Positions 46,369-55,541 of a stretch of 64,000 nt of DNA are shown piece after piece. Made by a program: the position numbers and the translations under genes. The stretch's first letter is position 1; each line of letters opens with the position of its first letter. The notes under the pieces are model-generated. The model did no database searches and was not told the DNA's origin. It worked only from the letters and a program-made list of their open reading frames with translations. The stretch is from Panacagrimonas sp046594215 (GTDB lineage: Bacteria > Pseudomonadota > Gammaproteobacteria > Nevskiales > Nevskiaceae): the NCBI GenBank assembly GCA_046594215.1, contig JBKJPX010000057.1, positions 172,339 through 236,338 of the forward strand, in the 5' to 3' direction.

Positions 46369-46830
46369 GTTAGAAAGGGTGGTTGCACGCGACGCGGCGA
46401 GCCGCTGGCGCGAGCCTGGGGATTCGATAGGGGGTCGGCGGGCATCGCGGATAGACCCGACCAGCCTCGCCCGCTTGTTACAGTCCTGTGCCATCAGACG
46501 GGGTCTGTGGCAATATGTTTGGCACTCCGAGGCTTAGGTGTATCTGCTACCGGAGTTTGTCACCCGGTGAACCGCGTTTTGCGAGGCGCCGCCCGTGATA
46601 GGAACAAAACACGATGGCTTCCAGCCTCCCGCGAGCGAAAACTAGATTAACCGCTATGCGGTCGGTTGGACACGTTGCGCGCCTGCCCGGTCATCCGGCG
46701 GCTTGTGACGGCCAGCACCAGAAACCTGGGCTCCTGCCAGGCTTCGGGTCACAACGACAAGACGCGCCTCACGCGCCTACCCGTTCATCCCTTGCCCGGC
46801 GGTCGAGCTCTCAACCAGACCGCTATCCAA
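46369..46830. other. Divergent rluC-rne control region and long rne leader
   Basis: The 462-bp region has no supported gene. It contains AT-rich patches (around 46500-46560 and 46630-46650) that could carry promoters, and a small hairpin ACCGC-TAT-GCGGT at 46650-46662. In E. coli RNase E controls its own mRNA through hairpins in a long 5' leader. The length and position here fit such a leader, but the hairpins were not matched to the E. coli elements. Confidence 0.4.
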
Positions 46831-49800
46831 ATGAAACGTATCTTGATCAACGCGACGCAGCCGGAAGAGCTGCGCGTGGCCATCGTCGATGGCCAGAAAC
46901 TGCATGACCTAGACCTCGAGCTCGCTTCCAAAGAACAAAAGAAGGGAAATCTCTACAAGGGTCGCATCACGCGCGTCGAGCAATCGCTCGAAGCCTGCTT
47001 CGTCGAATATGGCTCGGAGCGTCACGGCTTCCTGCCCATCAAGGAAATTGCGCGCAGCTGCGTAAACGGCCAGGGGCCCATCAAGGACCTCGTGCGCGAA
47101 GGGCTCGAGCTGATCGTCCAGGTCGAGAAGGAAGAGCGCGGCAACAAGGGTGCGGCGCTGACGACCTACGTGTCGCTCGCCGGCCGCTACCTGGTGCTGA
47201 TGCCCAACAACCCCAAGGCCGGCGGAGTGTCGCGCCGCGCCGAAGGTGACGAGCGCGAGGAGGCCAAGGCCGCCCTCGACGCGATGACCCTGCCGGACGG
47301 TATGGGCGTGATCGTGCGCTCCAACGGCGTGGGTCGCAGCGCCGAGGAACTGCAGTGGGACGCCGACTACCTCGTCGAGATCTGGACCGCCATCGACAAC
47401 GCCGCCCGCGACCAGCGCGCGCCGTTCCTGATCTACCAGGAAAACAACATCATCCTTCGCGCGTTGCGCGACTACCTGCGCCCGGACATCGGCGAGGTGC
47501 TGGTCGACAACCCCGAAGTCTACGAGCAGGCGCGCACGCACCTTGCGGCCGTGATGCCGCAGCAGCTCAGCCGCCTGAAGCTTTACAAGGACGAGACTCC
47601 GCTGTTCTCGCGCTACCAGATCGAAAGCCAGATCGAGCTCGCGCACGAACGCCAGATCCGCCTGCCCTCCGGCGGCTCGATCGTCATCGACCGCACCGAG
47701 GCGCTGACCTCGATCGACATCAACTCCGCCAAGGCCACGGGCGGCGGCGGCATCGAGGAGACGGCGCTCAACACCAACCTGGAAGCTGCGGACGAGATCG
47801 CGCGACAGCTGCGCCTGCGCGACCTCGGCGGCCTGATCGTGATCGATTTCATCGACATGAACAGCGCCCGCAACCAGAAGGACGTGGAGAAGCGCCTCGA
47901 GCGCGCTTGCGAGATCGACCGCGCCCGCATCCAGTACGGACGCCTGTCGCGCTTCGGCCTGATGGAGATGTCGCGTCAGCGCCTCCGCCCGAGCCTGGGC
48001 GAGCACACCCAGATCACGTGCCCGCGCTGCGAAGGCAGCGGCCAGATCCGCTCGGTCGAGTCTCTGGCGTTGTCGATCCTGCGACTGATCGAGGAAGAGG
48101 CGATGAAGGACCGCACCGCGCGCGTGATCGCGCAGCTGCCGGTCGATGTCGGCACCTTCCTGCTCAACGAAAAGCGCGCGCAGGTTCGCGAGATCGAAGG
48201 CCGCAACCGCGTGTCGATCACCATCGTCCCCAACCCGACGATGCAGACCCCCGCCTACGAGCTACGCCGCGTGCGCGGCGACCAGCTCGCGCTCGAAGGT
48301 AACAACGGCCTCAGCCACGTGCTGGCGCAGGACTTCGAGGCGGAAGCCCAGGAAGATCTCGGCGACGGCAAGGGACCGCCCAAACCGGCGCCGAAGCCGG
48401 CGGTGGAGCAGATTCTGCCCTCCTCGCCCGCGCCGATCATCGAACCGCCGCCTGCACCCGCGGTGATCGCCGTGGCGCCCGTGTTCACGATGGCGCCGAT
48501 CGCGCCGGAAGGTTTTTGGTCGCGCCTGATGTGGCTGTTCGGCTTCATGCCGCGGCCACGCGAGAAGCGCGAGAAGAAGGTCGAGAAGGTCGAGGCCGAT
48601 GCCGGCGCCAAGCAGGGTCGCGACGAGTCGCGCCGCCCGTCGCCGCAGCGCAGCGAGGCTCGCCGTGATGGCGGACGTCGCGACGAACCGCGCCGTGGCG
48701 AACGTGAGCGTCGTCCGGATCGCGGAGATGCGCGCCGCGACCAGGGCCGCGACGCCAACCGCGATTCCCCCAAGGGTGACGCCGTGCAGGGCAACGCCAG
48801 TCGGGACGCCAGTCGGGACGCCAATCGCGAGGGCGGACGTGATCGTGGCGGCGCCGCCAAGCCGCAACAGACGCGTCGCGAAGGCGCGCAAGCGCCCCGC
48901 GAGGATCGTCCGCCGAACGAACGCAACCCGCAGCAACGGCCGCCCAAGCAGCAGCAGCCGCAGACGCCCAAGCCGCCGCGTCCGGTCGCCGAGGATGGCG
49001 CCACGGTCGAGGAAGGCGACGAGCGCGACGGCGTGAATGTCGCGGAATCGGTCGCCGGTGGTGAACGCCTGGAAGGCGGACCGCGCCAGGGTCGTGGCCG
49101 TCGTGGCCGTCGTGGCCGCGGTCGCGGCGAAGGCGGCGAGAGCGCGCCCGGACTCGGCGATGGTGTGCCGTCTGGACAGAACGAGGGCGACAACGAGTCG
49201 TCGGAGCCGTCGCGCTCGATCTCGCGCGACTCGCTGCCGGCCGATCTCGCCGCCGCGCTGGGCCGCGGCGCGACAGTCGGTTTCGTGGCCGCCGAACTCG
49301 CAACCTCGGATCGCCTGGATCCCCCCGCCTCGACCAGCGACACACTGCAGGTCGAAGTGAGCACGGCGGCCGACGAGACGTTCACGCCGACGCCGCGATT
49401 CGAGTCACCCGCGTCGGAGGAAGCGCCGTTCGTTCACGAAGAACCGCGCTACGCGAATGCGACGGCCGACGAGGCATCGGTGGACTTCGTGATCCCGGAA
49501 GCTTTCGAAAGCGCAGCGCCGACCCGGGCGTTCGCCGAGCCACCGCCGGCCTTCGTGCGCACGATGGAACTGCCCGTGCGTGAAACGGAGGAAGAAGTCG
49601 CGCCCCCCACGGTGCCGGTCGTAGTCGCGATCTCGAAGCCCGAGCCCGCGCCGCAGCCGACGGCGCCTGCCGAGGCCACTACCACGCAGCCGCACAGCTT
49701 TGTCAGCCGCTTCGAGCAGGTGGAGACGCGTTTCCCGCCGCCGCCCGCCGAAGCGCACGAGGAAGGACCCTTCGCGGCCGCGCAAGCGGTCGCCGCGGCG

Positions 49801-49881
49801 ATCGAGCCCCAGACGGAAACCGCCGGCGCCACGATGTCGGAAGAGCCGTCCAAGCAGGTCGAAACGCGCCGCGACGACTGA
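46831..49881 (+). CDS. rne: Ribonuclease E
   Basis: Endonuclease that starts mRNA decay and processes rRNA and tRNA. It has 1016 residues from MKRILINATQPEELRVAIVDG. The S1 domain (~38-120) includes NLYKGRITRVEQSLEACFVEYG. The DNase-I-like catalytic site has DRTEALTSIDINS (near 290-302) and LIVIDFIDM (near 340), and the zinc link is CPRCEGSG (near 402). The C-terminal half (from ~570) is disordered, first rich in Arg/Asp/Glu repeats, then in Pro/Glu/Ala, and probably scaffolds the degradosome and binds RNA. A good terminator follows. Confidence 0.97.
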   Translation: MKRILINATQPEELRVAIVDGQKLHDLDLELASKEQKKGNLYKGRITRVEQSLEACFVEYGSERHGFLPIKEIARSCVNGQGPIKDLVREGLELIVQVEKEERGNKGAALTTYVSLAGRYLVLMPNNPKAGGVSRRAEGDEREEAKAALDAMTLPDGMGVIVRSNGVGRSAEELQWDADYLVEIWTAIDNAARDQRAPFLIYQENNIILRALRDYLRPDIGEVLVDNPEVYEQARTHLAAVMPQQLSRLKLYKDETPLFSRYQIESQIELAHERQIRLPSGGSIVIDRTEALTSIDINSAKATGGGGIEETALNTNLEAADEIARQLRLRDLGGLIVIDFIDMNSARNQKDVEKRLERACEIDRARIQYGRLSRFGLMEMSRQRLRPSLGEHTQITCPRCEGSGQIRSVESLALSILRLIEEEAMKDRTARVIAQLPVDVGTFLLNEKRAQVREIEGRNRVSITIVPNPTMQTPAYELRRVRGDQLALEGNNGLSHVLAQDFEAEAQEDLGDGKGPPKPAPKPAVEQILPSSPAPIIEPPPAPAVIAVAPVFTMAPIAPEGFWSRLMWLFGFMPRPREKREKKVEKVEADAGAKQGRDESRRPSPQRSEARRDGGRRDEPRRGERERRPDRGDARRDQGRDANRDSPKGDAVQGNASRDASRDANREGGRDRGGAAKPQQTRREGAQAPREDRPPNERNPQQRPPKQQQPQTPKPPRPVAEDGATVEEGDERDGVNVAESVAGGERLEGGPRQGRGRRGRRGRGRGEGGESAPGLGDGVPSGQNEGDNESSEPSRSISRDSLPADLAAALGRGATVGFVAAELATSDRLDPPASTSDTLQVEVSTAADETFTPTPRFESPASEEAPFVHEEPRYANATADEASVDFVIPEAFESAAPTRAFAEPPPAFVRTMELPVRETEEEVAPPTVPVVVAISKPEPAPQPTAPAEATTTQPHSFVSRFEQVETRFPPPPAEAHEEGPFAAAQAVAAAIEPQTETAGATMSEEPSKQVETRRDD

Positions 49882-49903
49882 TCGCTGCCGCAGGATGCAG
49901 ATG

Positions 49904-49934
49904 CCGGCGCGCCTCGTGCGCGTCGGTTTTTTTT
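49904..49934 (+). terminator. Rho-independent terminator of rne
   Basis: CCGGCGCGC pairs with GCGCGTCGG (nine pairs, one G-U) around a 5-base loop. Eight T residues follow at 49927-49934. It lies 23 bp after the rne stop. Confidence 0.93.
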
Positions 49935-50065
49935 CGTCGACGCGGCGGCTGGAACGAAGACTGCAGGAAGGCCATCTGGTGGCGGCACTCCGCCGCGATC
50001 ATCCGGATCGGCCGCCGGGCGCTTTTCCCGCGCCGCCCGTCCGGCCCACTCTCCACGAGGCCAGC

Positions 50066-51358
50066 ATGGACGGCGATACAGTCATCATGGGAATGCCGAA
50101 CGCCGGCGAGGCGCCGGCCTCGCGTCATCAAACTGTCCTGCGCCAGCTCTCGAGCTGGTCTCCCGGCATGCAGGCCGCGCTGATCCACATCGATCTGCGC
50201 AACGTCCGCGACATCAACCGGCTCTCTGGCCCGGCCGAAGGCGATCGCCTCATCCGCCGCGTGGAACAGGTGCTACAGCAATGGAGTCGCGGCCAGGCTT
50301 TGACCGGGCGCCTGTGGAGCAACGAGTTCATTGCGGCAAAGGCGATCGACCACACGCAGAGCGCGGGCGAGGACGCGGCGCAGCTGCGCGACCTGCTCAG
50401 CGAGCTGCACTACGAATCCGCCGTGGGTCCGGCGCGGGTCGCCGTCTCGCTCGGCCTCTCCATTTATCGCCCGGGAGATGACTGGGCACGCGTGCTGGCC
50501 GAGGCCGGCCAGGCCTGCCTGCAGGCCAAGCGTCGCGGACTGAACCAGATCGTGCGCTTCGGCACCGGCGTGTCGGAGTTGCCGATCTACAGCCCGACCG
50601 CCGTCACCGAGTTCCGCAATCTCATGAAAGCAGGCCGGCTGTGCCTGCACGCGCAACCGATCATGGACATCAGCGGCGAAGAGCCGCGCCTGGCCAAGGC
50701 CGAGTTTCTGATCCGCATGGAGCGCAACGGCGTGTACATGCCGCTGGCCGCCGGGATCATCGAGACGCTGGAGAACTACGGTCTCGCGGCGGAGCTCGAT
50801 CGCTTCAGTTCCGCCTTCCTGCTCGACTGGCTGGACACGCAACCCGAAGTGCTCGGCCGAGTGCACGGTCTATCGATGAACCTTTCCGGCGCGAGCCTCG
50901 TCGATGGTCGCTTCATGGACGACCTCTACCGCGACGTGAAGAACGCCCGGCTGCCCGCCGGCAAGCTGTGCTTCGAGATCACCGAGACTTCGGCGATCCA
51001 GCATCTCGACGTCGCTGCCGAGATCATCGGCGCCTTCAAATCCATCGGCTGCCGTTTCAGCCTGGACGACTTCGGTTCAGGTCTCTGTTCTTTCGGCTAT
51101 CTGAATTCGTTGCCCGTGGACGAGGTGAAGATCGACGGCCGCTTTGTGCGCGACATTGCGCAATCTGCCGTGTCGCAGGAAATCACTCGTGCAATCCACC
51201 ATGTCGCGAAGGTGACGGGCAAGAAGACGGTGGCCGAATTTGTCGACGACGCACGCAAGCTGGAAGCCCTCAAGAAGATCGGCGTCGATTACGCGCAGGG
51301 ATGGCTGTTCTACCCGGCGGTGGCCCCGGAAAAGCTGCTCGAATTGATCCCGCGCTGA
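50066..51358 (+). CDS. EAL-domain protein with degenerate GGDEF domain
   Basis: Predicted cyclic-di-GMP phosphodiesterase or receptor in the cytoplasm; no membrane helix is seen. It has 430 residues. The N-terminal ~150 residues have the GGDEF fold, but the active motif reads LWSNEF (near 82-87) instead of GGDEF, so it is not a cyclase. The EAL domain (~175-425) has EFL in place of EAL near 211. The remaining catalytic positions look kept: MNLSG near 271, FEITETS near 308, LDDFGSG near 333, VKIDGRFVRDI near 354, and AEFVDD near 390 instead of AEGVE. Activity is therefore possible but uncertain. The start has GAGG 5 bases upstream. Confidence 0.88.
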   Translation: MDGDTVIMGMPNAGEAPASRHQTVLRQLSSWSPGMQAALIHIDLRNVRDINRLSGPAEGDRLIRRVEQVLQQWSRGQALTGRLWSNEFIAAKAIDHTQSAGEDAAQLRDLLSELHYESAVGPARVAVSLGLSIYRPGDDWARVLAEAGQACLQAKRRGLNQIVRFGTGVSELPIYSPTAVTEFRNLMKAGRLCLHAQPIMDISGEEPRLAKAEFLIRMERNGVYMPLAAGIIETLENYGLAAELDRFSSAFLLDWLDTQPEVLGRVHGLSMNLSGASLVDGRFMDDLYRDVKNARLPAGKLCFEITETSAIQHLDVAAEIIGAFKSIGCRFSLDDFGSGLCSFGYLNSLPVDEVKIDGRFVRDIAQSAVSQEITRAIHHVAKVTGKKTVAEFVDDARKLEALKKIGVDYAQGWLFYPAVAPEKLLELIPR

Positions 51359-51514
51359 ATCCGCGCTGCACTCCCAGCCGTGCGCTCATTTAGACAGAGA
51401 GCGAATCAAACGAATTTCCAACGCGTCGGCGCACGATTCTTGCGCGCGCCGAACCATGAATCCCGTTCGCCGCGAACCTCGCACTTCGCATCGCTCGCCT
51501 AAATCCCACTGCGT

Positions 51515-52618
51515 ATGGGAGGACACCGCACAGTTCGCGACAGTCGAGACCTCCGTAGCGGTCATCTCATCGCTCCGTTCGTGACCGCTCCCCTCGTGTC
51601 GGTCGTGATCCCGGCTTACAACGGATCGCGATTCATCAGCCAGACCCTGACGTCGGTGCTGCGCCAGACCTGGTTCAACCTCGAGATCATCGTCGTCGAC
51701 GACGGCTCGACCGACGACACGGTGACCCGCATCCGATCGTTTTCAGACGCGCGCATCAAACTGGTCGAGACCCGCAACCAAGGCGCCACCGGTGCGCGCA
51801 ACCTGGGTTTTCGGAACAGCACGGGCGACTGGATCCAGTTCCTTGACCACGACGATCTTCTGCACTCTCGCAAGATCGAGATCCAGATGCGTCGCCTGCT
51901 CGCGTCGGAGCCGGGATCCGTCGCCTGCGGCAGCTGGGAGACATTCGATGCTGCGGCGTCGGAAGCGCAGCGCCAGGCCCAGGCCCTGTGGCGCGACGGC
52001 GAGCCCTTCGAGTGGCTGCTGTCCGCGCGAGGCGGCGACGGCATCATGCCGACCGGCGCGTGGCTGGCGCCGCGCAAGCTGATCGAGCGCGCCGGGCCCT
52101 GGAACGAGACCCTGGTTCGCAACACCGACGACGATGGGGAGTTCTATTCGCGCGTGGTGCTCGCCAGCGAGCGGGTGCTGTTCTGCGAAGACGCGATCTT
52201 CTATTACCGGAATGCCGGTCCCGGAAACCTGCGCATGTCGAGATCCGAGAACTCCGTCAAGTCGCTGCTGCGGACGCAGGAGATCTACGAAGAACGCTTG
52301 CTCGCTGTCGAGAACACCGCTCGATCGCGTCGCGCCGCCGCGTACGGCTATGCCTCGTTCCTGGAGATGATCTACCCCTCACATCCCGAGCAGTGCGAGC
52401 TCGCCATGCGCGCGCTAGACCGCTTGCAGTCGCACGATTATGTCGCGCCGGGCAGCCCCAGCTTCTCGCAACTCGTCGAGTCGATCGGACTCGTTGCGGC
52501 GCTTCGCCTTCGCCACCTGACGCGAATCGTTCTGGGACGACCGATCCTTGGCGGCTTCTTCTCTCCGCGTGCGCGTCTCCGCCGGATGATCGCGCTCAAA
52601 CGTCTGCTGCGAAGCTAG
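51515..52618 (+). CDS. Family 2 glycosyltransferase
   Basis: The 367-residue protein carries a GT-A fold: LVSVVIPAYNGSRFISQTL (near 28), VVDDGSTDDTV (near 60), TGARNLGF (near 90), and the metal-binding DHDD (near 107). GAWLAPRKLIERAGPWNE and DDDGEFYSRV follow, typical of GT2 enzymes for polysaccharide or LPS. There are no membrane helices except weak C-terminal hydrophobicity. The start is uncertain: GTG at 51581 would leave only a few residues before the GT2 domain. Neither candidate has a good ribosome-binding site. The gene stands alone; its sugar is unknown. Confidence 0.88.
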   Translation: MGGHRTVRDSRDLRSGHLIAPFVTAPLVSVVIPAYNGSRFISQTLTSVLRQTWFNLEIIVVDDGSTDDTVTRIRSFSDARIKLVETRNQGATGARNLGFRNSTGDWIQFLDHDDLLHSRKIEIQMRRLLASEPGSVACGSWETFDAAASEAQRQAQALWRDGEPFEWLLSARGGDGIMPTGAWLAPRKLIERAGPWNETLVRNTDDDGEFYSRVVLASERVLFCEDAIFYYRNAGPGNLRMSRSENSVKSLLRTQEIYEERLLAVENTARSRRAAAYGYASFLEMIYPSHPEQCELAMRALDRLQSHDYVAPGSPSFSQLVESIGLVAALRLRHLTRIVLGRPILGGFFSPRARLRRMIALKRLLRS

Positions 52619-52836
52619 TTGATACCCGCTTGGCGCTTCTCGCTCGTGCCGCGTCAGGACGCCCGGCAGCGCCGGTGCGCACGCGTTTCTGCGTCGCCCG
52701 CTGAGGCACCCACGTGCTCCGCTCCGGCATCGCGGCAAGCGGGCCATGGGGCGTGAAGCGAGTTACTCGACGAACACGATGCGTCGCGCGCCTCGCCCAC
52801 GCGAAGCGCGGACGGGAGCCGTCGCAATGGATAGTC

Positions 52837-54186
52837 TCAGAAGAGTTCGACCGCCCCGGCCTGCAGGTTTTCCTGCGCCACTGGCTTGTGCACCGGTGTG
52901 CGCCAGTCGAGCGCATCTTTTCCGTTGACGCCGTTGTGTGCGTGGCCGTTCACGGCCGGCGTCGGAACCGACGCGGCATAGGCGATGGGTGCCGCCGACT
53001 GGGGAACCGACGCGGCATAGACGATGGGTGCCGGCTGGGGAGCCGGGGCTGCGGCGGGCACCGGGGCGCTCGCGTAGATCATTGCCGCAGCGGACTGCGG
53101 CTGGTGGACCACCGCCGGCATCGCGGCCTGCACGCGCCCTGCTTCCGCCACGACCGACTCGATACGACCGGCGTGGCGCACCGCCGACCCCAGGGCCTGC
53201 GTCGCGATGTCCTCGAACTGCAGGCAGCGCACCGCCTGGCCAACAGCCTCGCGGATCTGGTCGCCGGCCCCGGACACCTCGCGCATGCCGTCGTTAAGCA
53301 GCGTGTTGAGATGCTCCATCTCGCTGAGCAGGCTCGACACCTCCTGACGCGCGCGGTCCGTCGTGCCGCTGTCGCGGCTCGCGAGCTGGCCGACGGTCTC
53401 GCGCACCTGTGCCACGGCATCCTTCGACGAGAACACGAGCTTGCGGATCTGCTCGTTGAAGCTGGTCGATCGCTCCGAGAGATTGCGGACTTCCTCGGCG
53501 ACGACCGCGAAGCCGCGCCCCGCCTCGCCGGCGCGCGCCGCTTCGATCGCAGCGTTGAGCGCGAGGAGATTGGTCTGGTCGGCGATGGTCTTGACGTCGC
53601 CGAGCAGTTCGAAGATCGCGTCCAGGTGCTTCACCATGCTGTCGATGCGCTGCACGCTCTGCGCGCTCTGGTGGCTCGCCTCGGTCATCACGCCGACGAG
53701 GTTCTCCATCAGCACGCCCGCACGCTGCGCGAACTGGCGCACATCGAGCGTGGCGCCGCCGCCACCGCCGCGCCCGGTCTGTGATAGCACCTGGGAGACC
53801 GCCTGCGACTGCCGTTGCGCCTGATCGTTCATGCGTCCGAAGGCGCGCGTCAGGTCGCGGATCGCCTCGCGCATCAGGCCGTTCACCCGGTCCACTTCCT
53901 GGCGCACGCCGCCGGCCTCGACCACCACGCCGTTGCGGAACTCGTCCAGGCGGTAACGATGCTCGCCGTCGCGCGAGGACTGCGCCGCCATCGCGTTCTC
54001 GGCGCGATGCGCTCGGTCGGCCAAGCGCCAGCAGGCCCAGGCCCAGGCGCCGAGCGCGGCCGCGGCGACGGGCATCGCCAGCGACGCGGGTGCGCCGCCG
54101 ACCTGCACGGCGACATGCGCGGCGGTGGCCGCAGAGGGAACGGCCAGGACGCGCCAGAAGGATTCGATGAGGGGCTTGGTGTTCAA
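52837..54186 (-). CDS. Methyl-accepting chemotaxis-like receptor without periplasmic sensor domain
   Basis: The 449-residue protein starts at TTG, preceded by GGAGAG five bases upstream. Two hydrophobic helices (residues ~12-28 and ~33-52) have almost no loop between them, so sensing must be internal to the membrane or cytoplasm. The signalling tip is ADQTNLLALNAAIEAARAGE ... GRGFAVVAEEVRNLSERS. A Gly-rich patch (QTGRGGGGGATL) interrupts the helical region. The C-terminal ~80 residues are Ala/Pro-rich with a 13-residue tandem repeat, ending GAVELF, the same tail as CheD. It lies at the 3' end of the chemotaxis operon but has its own 157-bp upstream gap. Confidence 0.9.
   Translation of the reverse strand: MNTKPLIESFWRVLAVPSAATAAHVAVQVGGAPASLAMPVAAAALGAWAWACWRLADRAHRAENAMAAQSSRDGEHRYRLDEFRNGVVVEAGGVRQEVDRVNGLMREAIRDLTRAFGRMNDQAQRQSQAVSQVLSQTGRGGGGGATLDVRQFAQRAGVLMENLVGVMTEASHQSAQSVQRIDSMVKHLDAIFELLGDVKTIADQTNLLALNAAIEAARAGEAGRGFAVVAEEVRNLSERSTSFNEQIRKLVFSSKDAVAQVRETVGQLASRDSGTTDRARQEVSSLLSEMEHLNTLLNDGMREVSGAGDQIREAVGQAVRCLQFEDIATQALGSAVRHAGRIESVVAEAGRVQAAMPAVVHQPQSAAAMIYASAPVPAAAPAPQPAPIVYAASVPQSAAPIAYAASVPTPAVNGHAHNGVNGKDALDWRTPVHKPVAQENLQAGAVELF
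52966..53043 (-). repeat. Two 39-bp tandem repeats in the receptor tail
   Basis: The sequence beginning AACCGACGCGGCATAG recurs after 39 bp (52966 and 53005) with a few changes. It encodes two copies of a 13-residue unit of the form PI(V/A)YAASVPxxA in the Ala/Pro-rich tail of the receptor. Multiples of three preserve the frame. Confidence 0.75.
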
Positions 54187-54343
54187 GATGACTCTCCGCG
54201 AGATTCGGGCCGCGTTGCGCGCCGGGGTTCCGGCACAAGGATCCCGCAGCGCGTCAGAGGTACGCTGTAGAGGCCAGTGACGTGCAGCCGCAGCGCCGCG
54301 CTTTGACTTGCGCAAGCGTCCCGTTGCATCGACTTGATTCTCT

Positions 54344-55426
54344 TCACGTAGAAACTGCCTGGTGGGTTCGATGGGCACTTTGCGCCGACGTTCCGACACA
54401 AAGGTCGAGTAACGCGTCGGCGATACGGGGTAGAGGCAAGACCTGTTCCGCGGCGCCGAGCTTGTAGGCGGAACCGGGCATGCCCCAGACCACGGAGGTC
54501 GCCTCGTCCTGGATGACCGTGTGGCAGCCGGCTTCACGCATCGCGAGCAGGCCGCGCGCGCCGTCGTCACCCATGCCGGTGAGGATTGCGCCGATGGCGT
54601 TGGTCCCCGCGTTCTCGGCTACGGACTTGAGCAGCACATCGCAGCTCGGACGGTGCCGGTTCACCGGCGCCGACTGGTCGAGCCGGCAGACGTAGCGTGC
54701 GCCGTCCCGCACCACGCGCAGGTGCCAGTCGCCCGGCGCGATGTACACGTGGCCCGGCACGATCTGCATGCCGTCGGCGGCCTCGCAGACCCGCATCGCG
54801 CAGGAGCGGTCCATGCGCGCCGCGAAAGGCGCCGAAAACGCGGCGGGAATGTGCTGCGCGATGACGATGGCCGGGGCGTCTGCGGGCATGCCCATCAGCA
54901 CGTCCTTGATCGCCTCGGTCCCGCCCGTGGACGCGCCGATCGCGATCAGGCGCTCGGTCGTGCGCAGCATCTTGCGCGGCGACGGACGGATGGCGCTCAC
55001 GCTGGACTTGTCGACGACGCGCACACGGGCGCGGGCTGCCGACTTGATCTTGGCGGTCAGCTCGTCGGCGTACTGGCGGATGCCGGACTCGAGATCGATC
55101 TTCGGCTTGGTGACGAAGTCCACGGCGCCCAGCTCCAGCGCCTGCAAAGTCGTCTCCGCGCCACGCTCGGTCAGCGAGGACACCATCACCACCGGCATCG
55201 GCCGCAGGCGCATGAGGTTTTCGAGGAACGTCAGGCCGTCCATGCGCGGCATCTCGACGTCGAGCGTGATCACGTCGGGCGACAGCTGCTTGATCTTGTC
55301 GCGCGCCACGATCGGATCCGGCGCAGTGCCGACCACCTCGAGCTGCGGATCGCGCTCGAGGAATTCGGTCAGCAGCTTGCGCATGAGCGCGGAGTCGTCG
55401 ACCACCAAGACCTTGATACGGTTCAT
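54344..55426 (-). CDS. cheB: Chemotaxis protein-glutamate methylesterase/deamidase CheB
   Basis: Removes methyl groups from receptors after phosphorylation by CheA. It has 360 residues from MNRIKVLVVDDSALMRK. The receiver phosphorylation site is D56 (TLDVEMPRMDG). The esterase triad is S166 (GASTGGTEA), H192 (AQHIPAAF) and Asp in GMGDDGA (287/288). The linker region is ordinary. It lies 115 bp after cheD, and that gap holds a degenerate repeat. Confidence 0.97.
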   Translation of the reverse strand: MNRIKVLVVDDSALMRKLLTEFLERDPQLEVVGTAPDPIVARDKIKQLSPDVITLDVEMPRMDGLTFLENLMRLRPMPVVMVSSLTERGAETTLQALELGAVDFVTKPKIDLESGIRQYADELTAKIKSAARARVRVVDKSSVSAIRPSPRKMLRTTERLIAIGASTGGTEAIKDVLMGMPADAPAIVIAQHIPAAFSAPFAARMDRSCAMRVCEAADGMQIVPGHVYIAPGDWHLRVVRDGARYVCRLDQSAPVNRHRPSCDVLLKSVAENAGTNAIGAILTGMGDDGARGLLAMREAGCHTVIQDEATSVVWGMPGSAYKLGAAEQVLPLPRIADALLDLCVGTSAQSAHRTHQAVST

Positions 55427-55439
55427 ATGAAAGATCCAG

Positions 55440-55534
55440 AGGCTGAAATGCGAAGGCACGAAGATCGCAAAGGACAGGAAGGCGTCGTCGCTTTTCCTTG
55501 TGACCCTTGCGCCTTTGCTTTGGAGGAGGTTTGA
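55440..55534. repeat. Degenerate dispersed-repeat-like hairpin between cheD and cheB
   Basis: On the plus strand the arm GCGAAGGCACGAAGATCGCA is followed about 60 bases on by an imperfect reverse complement (TTCCTTGTGACCCTTGCGCC TTTGC). Its AAGGCACGAAG/CAAAGGA character resembles dispersed intergenic repeats I know from GC-rich beta- and gammaproteobacteria. It occupies most of the cheD-cheB gap. Identity to a family could not be checked. Confidence 0.5.
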
Positions 55535-55541
55535 AGTTCCA

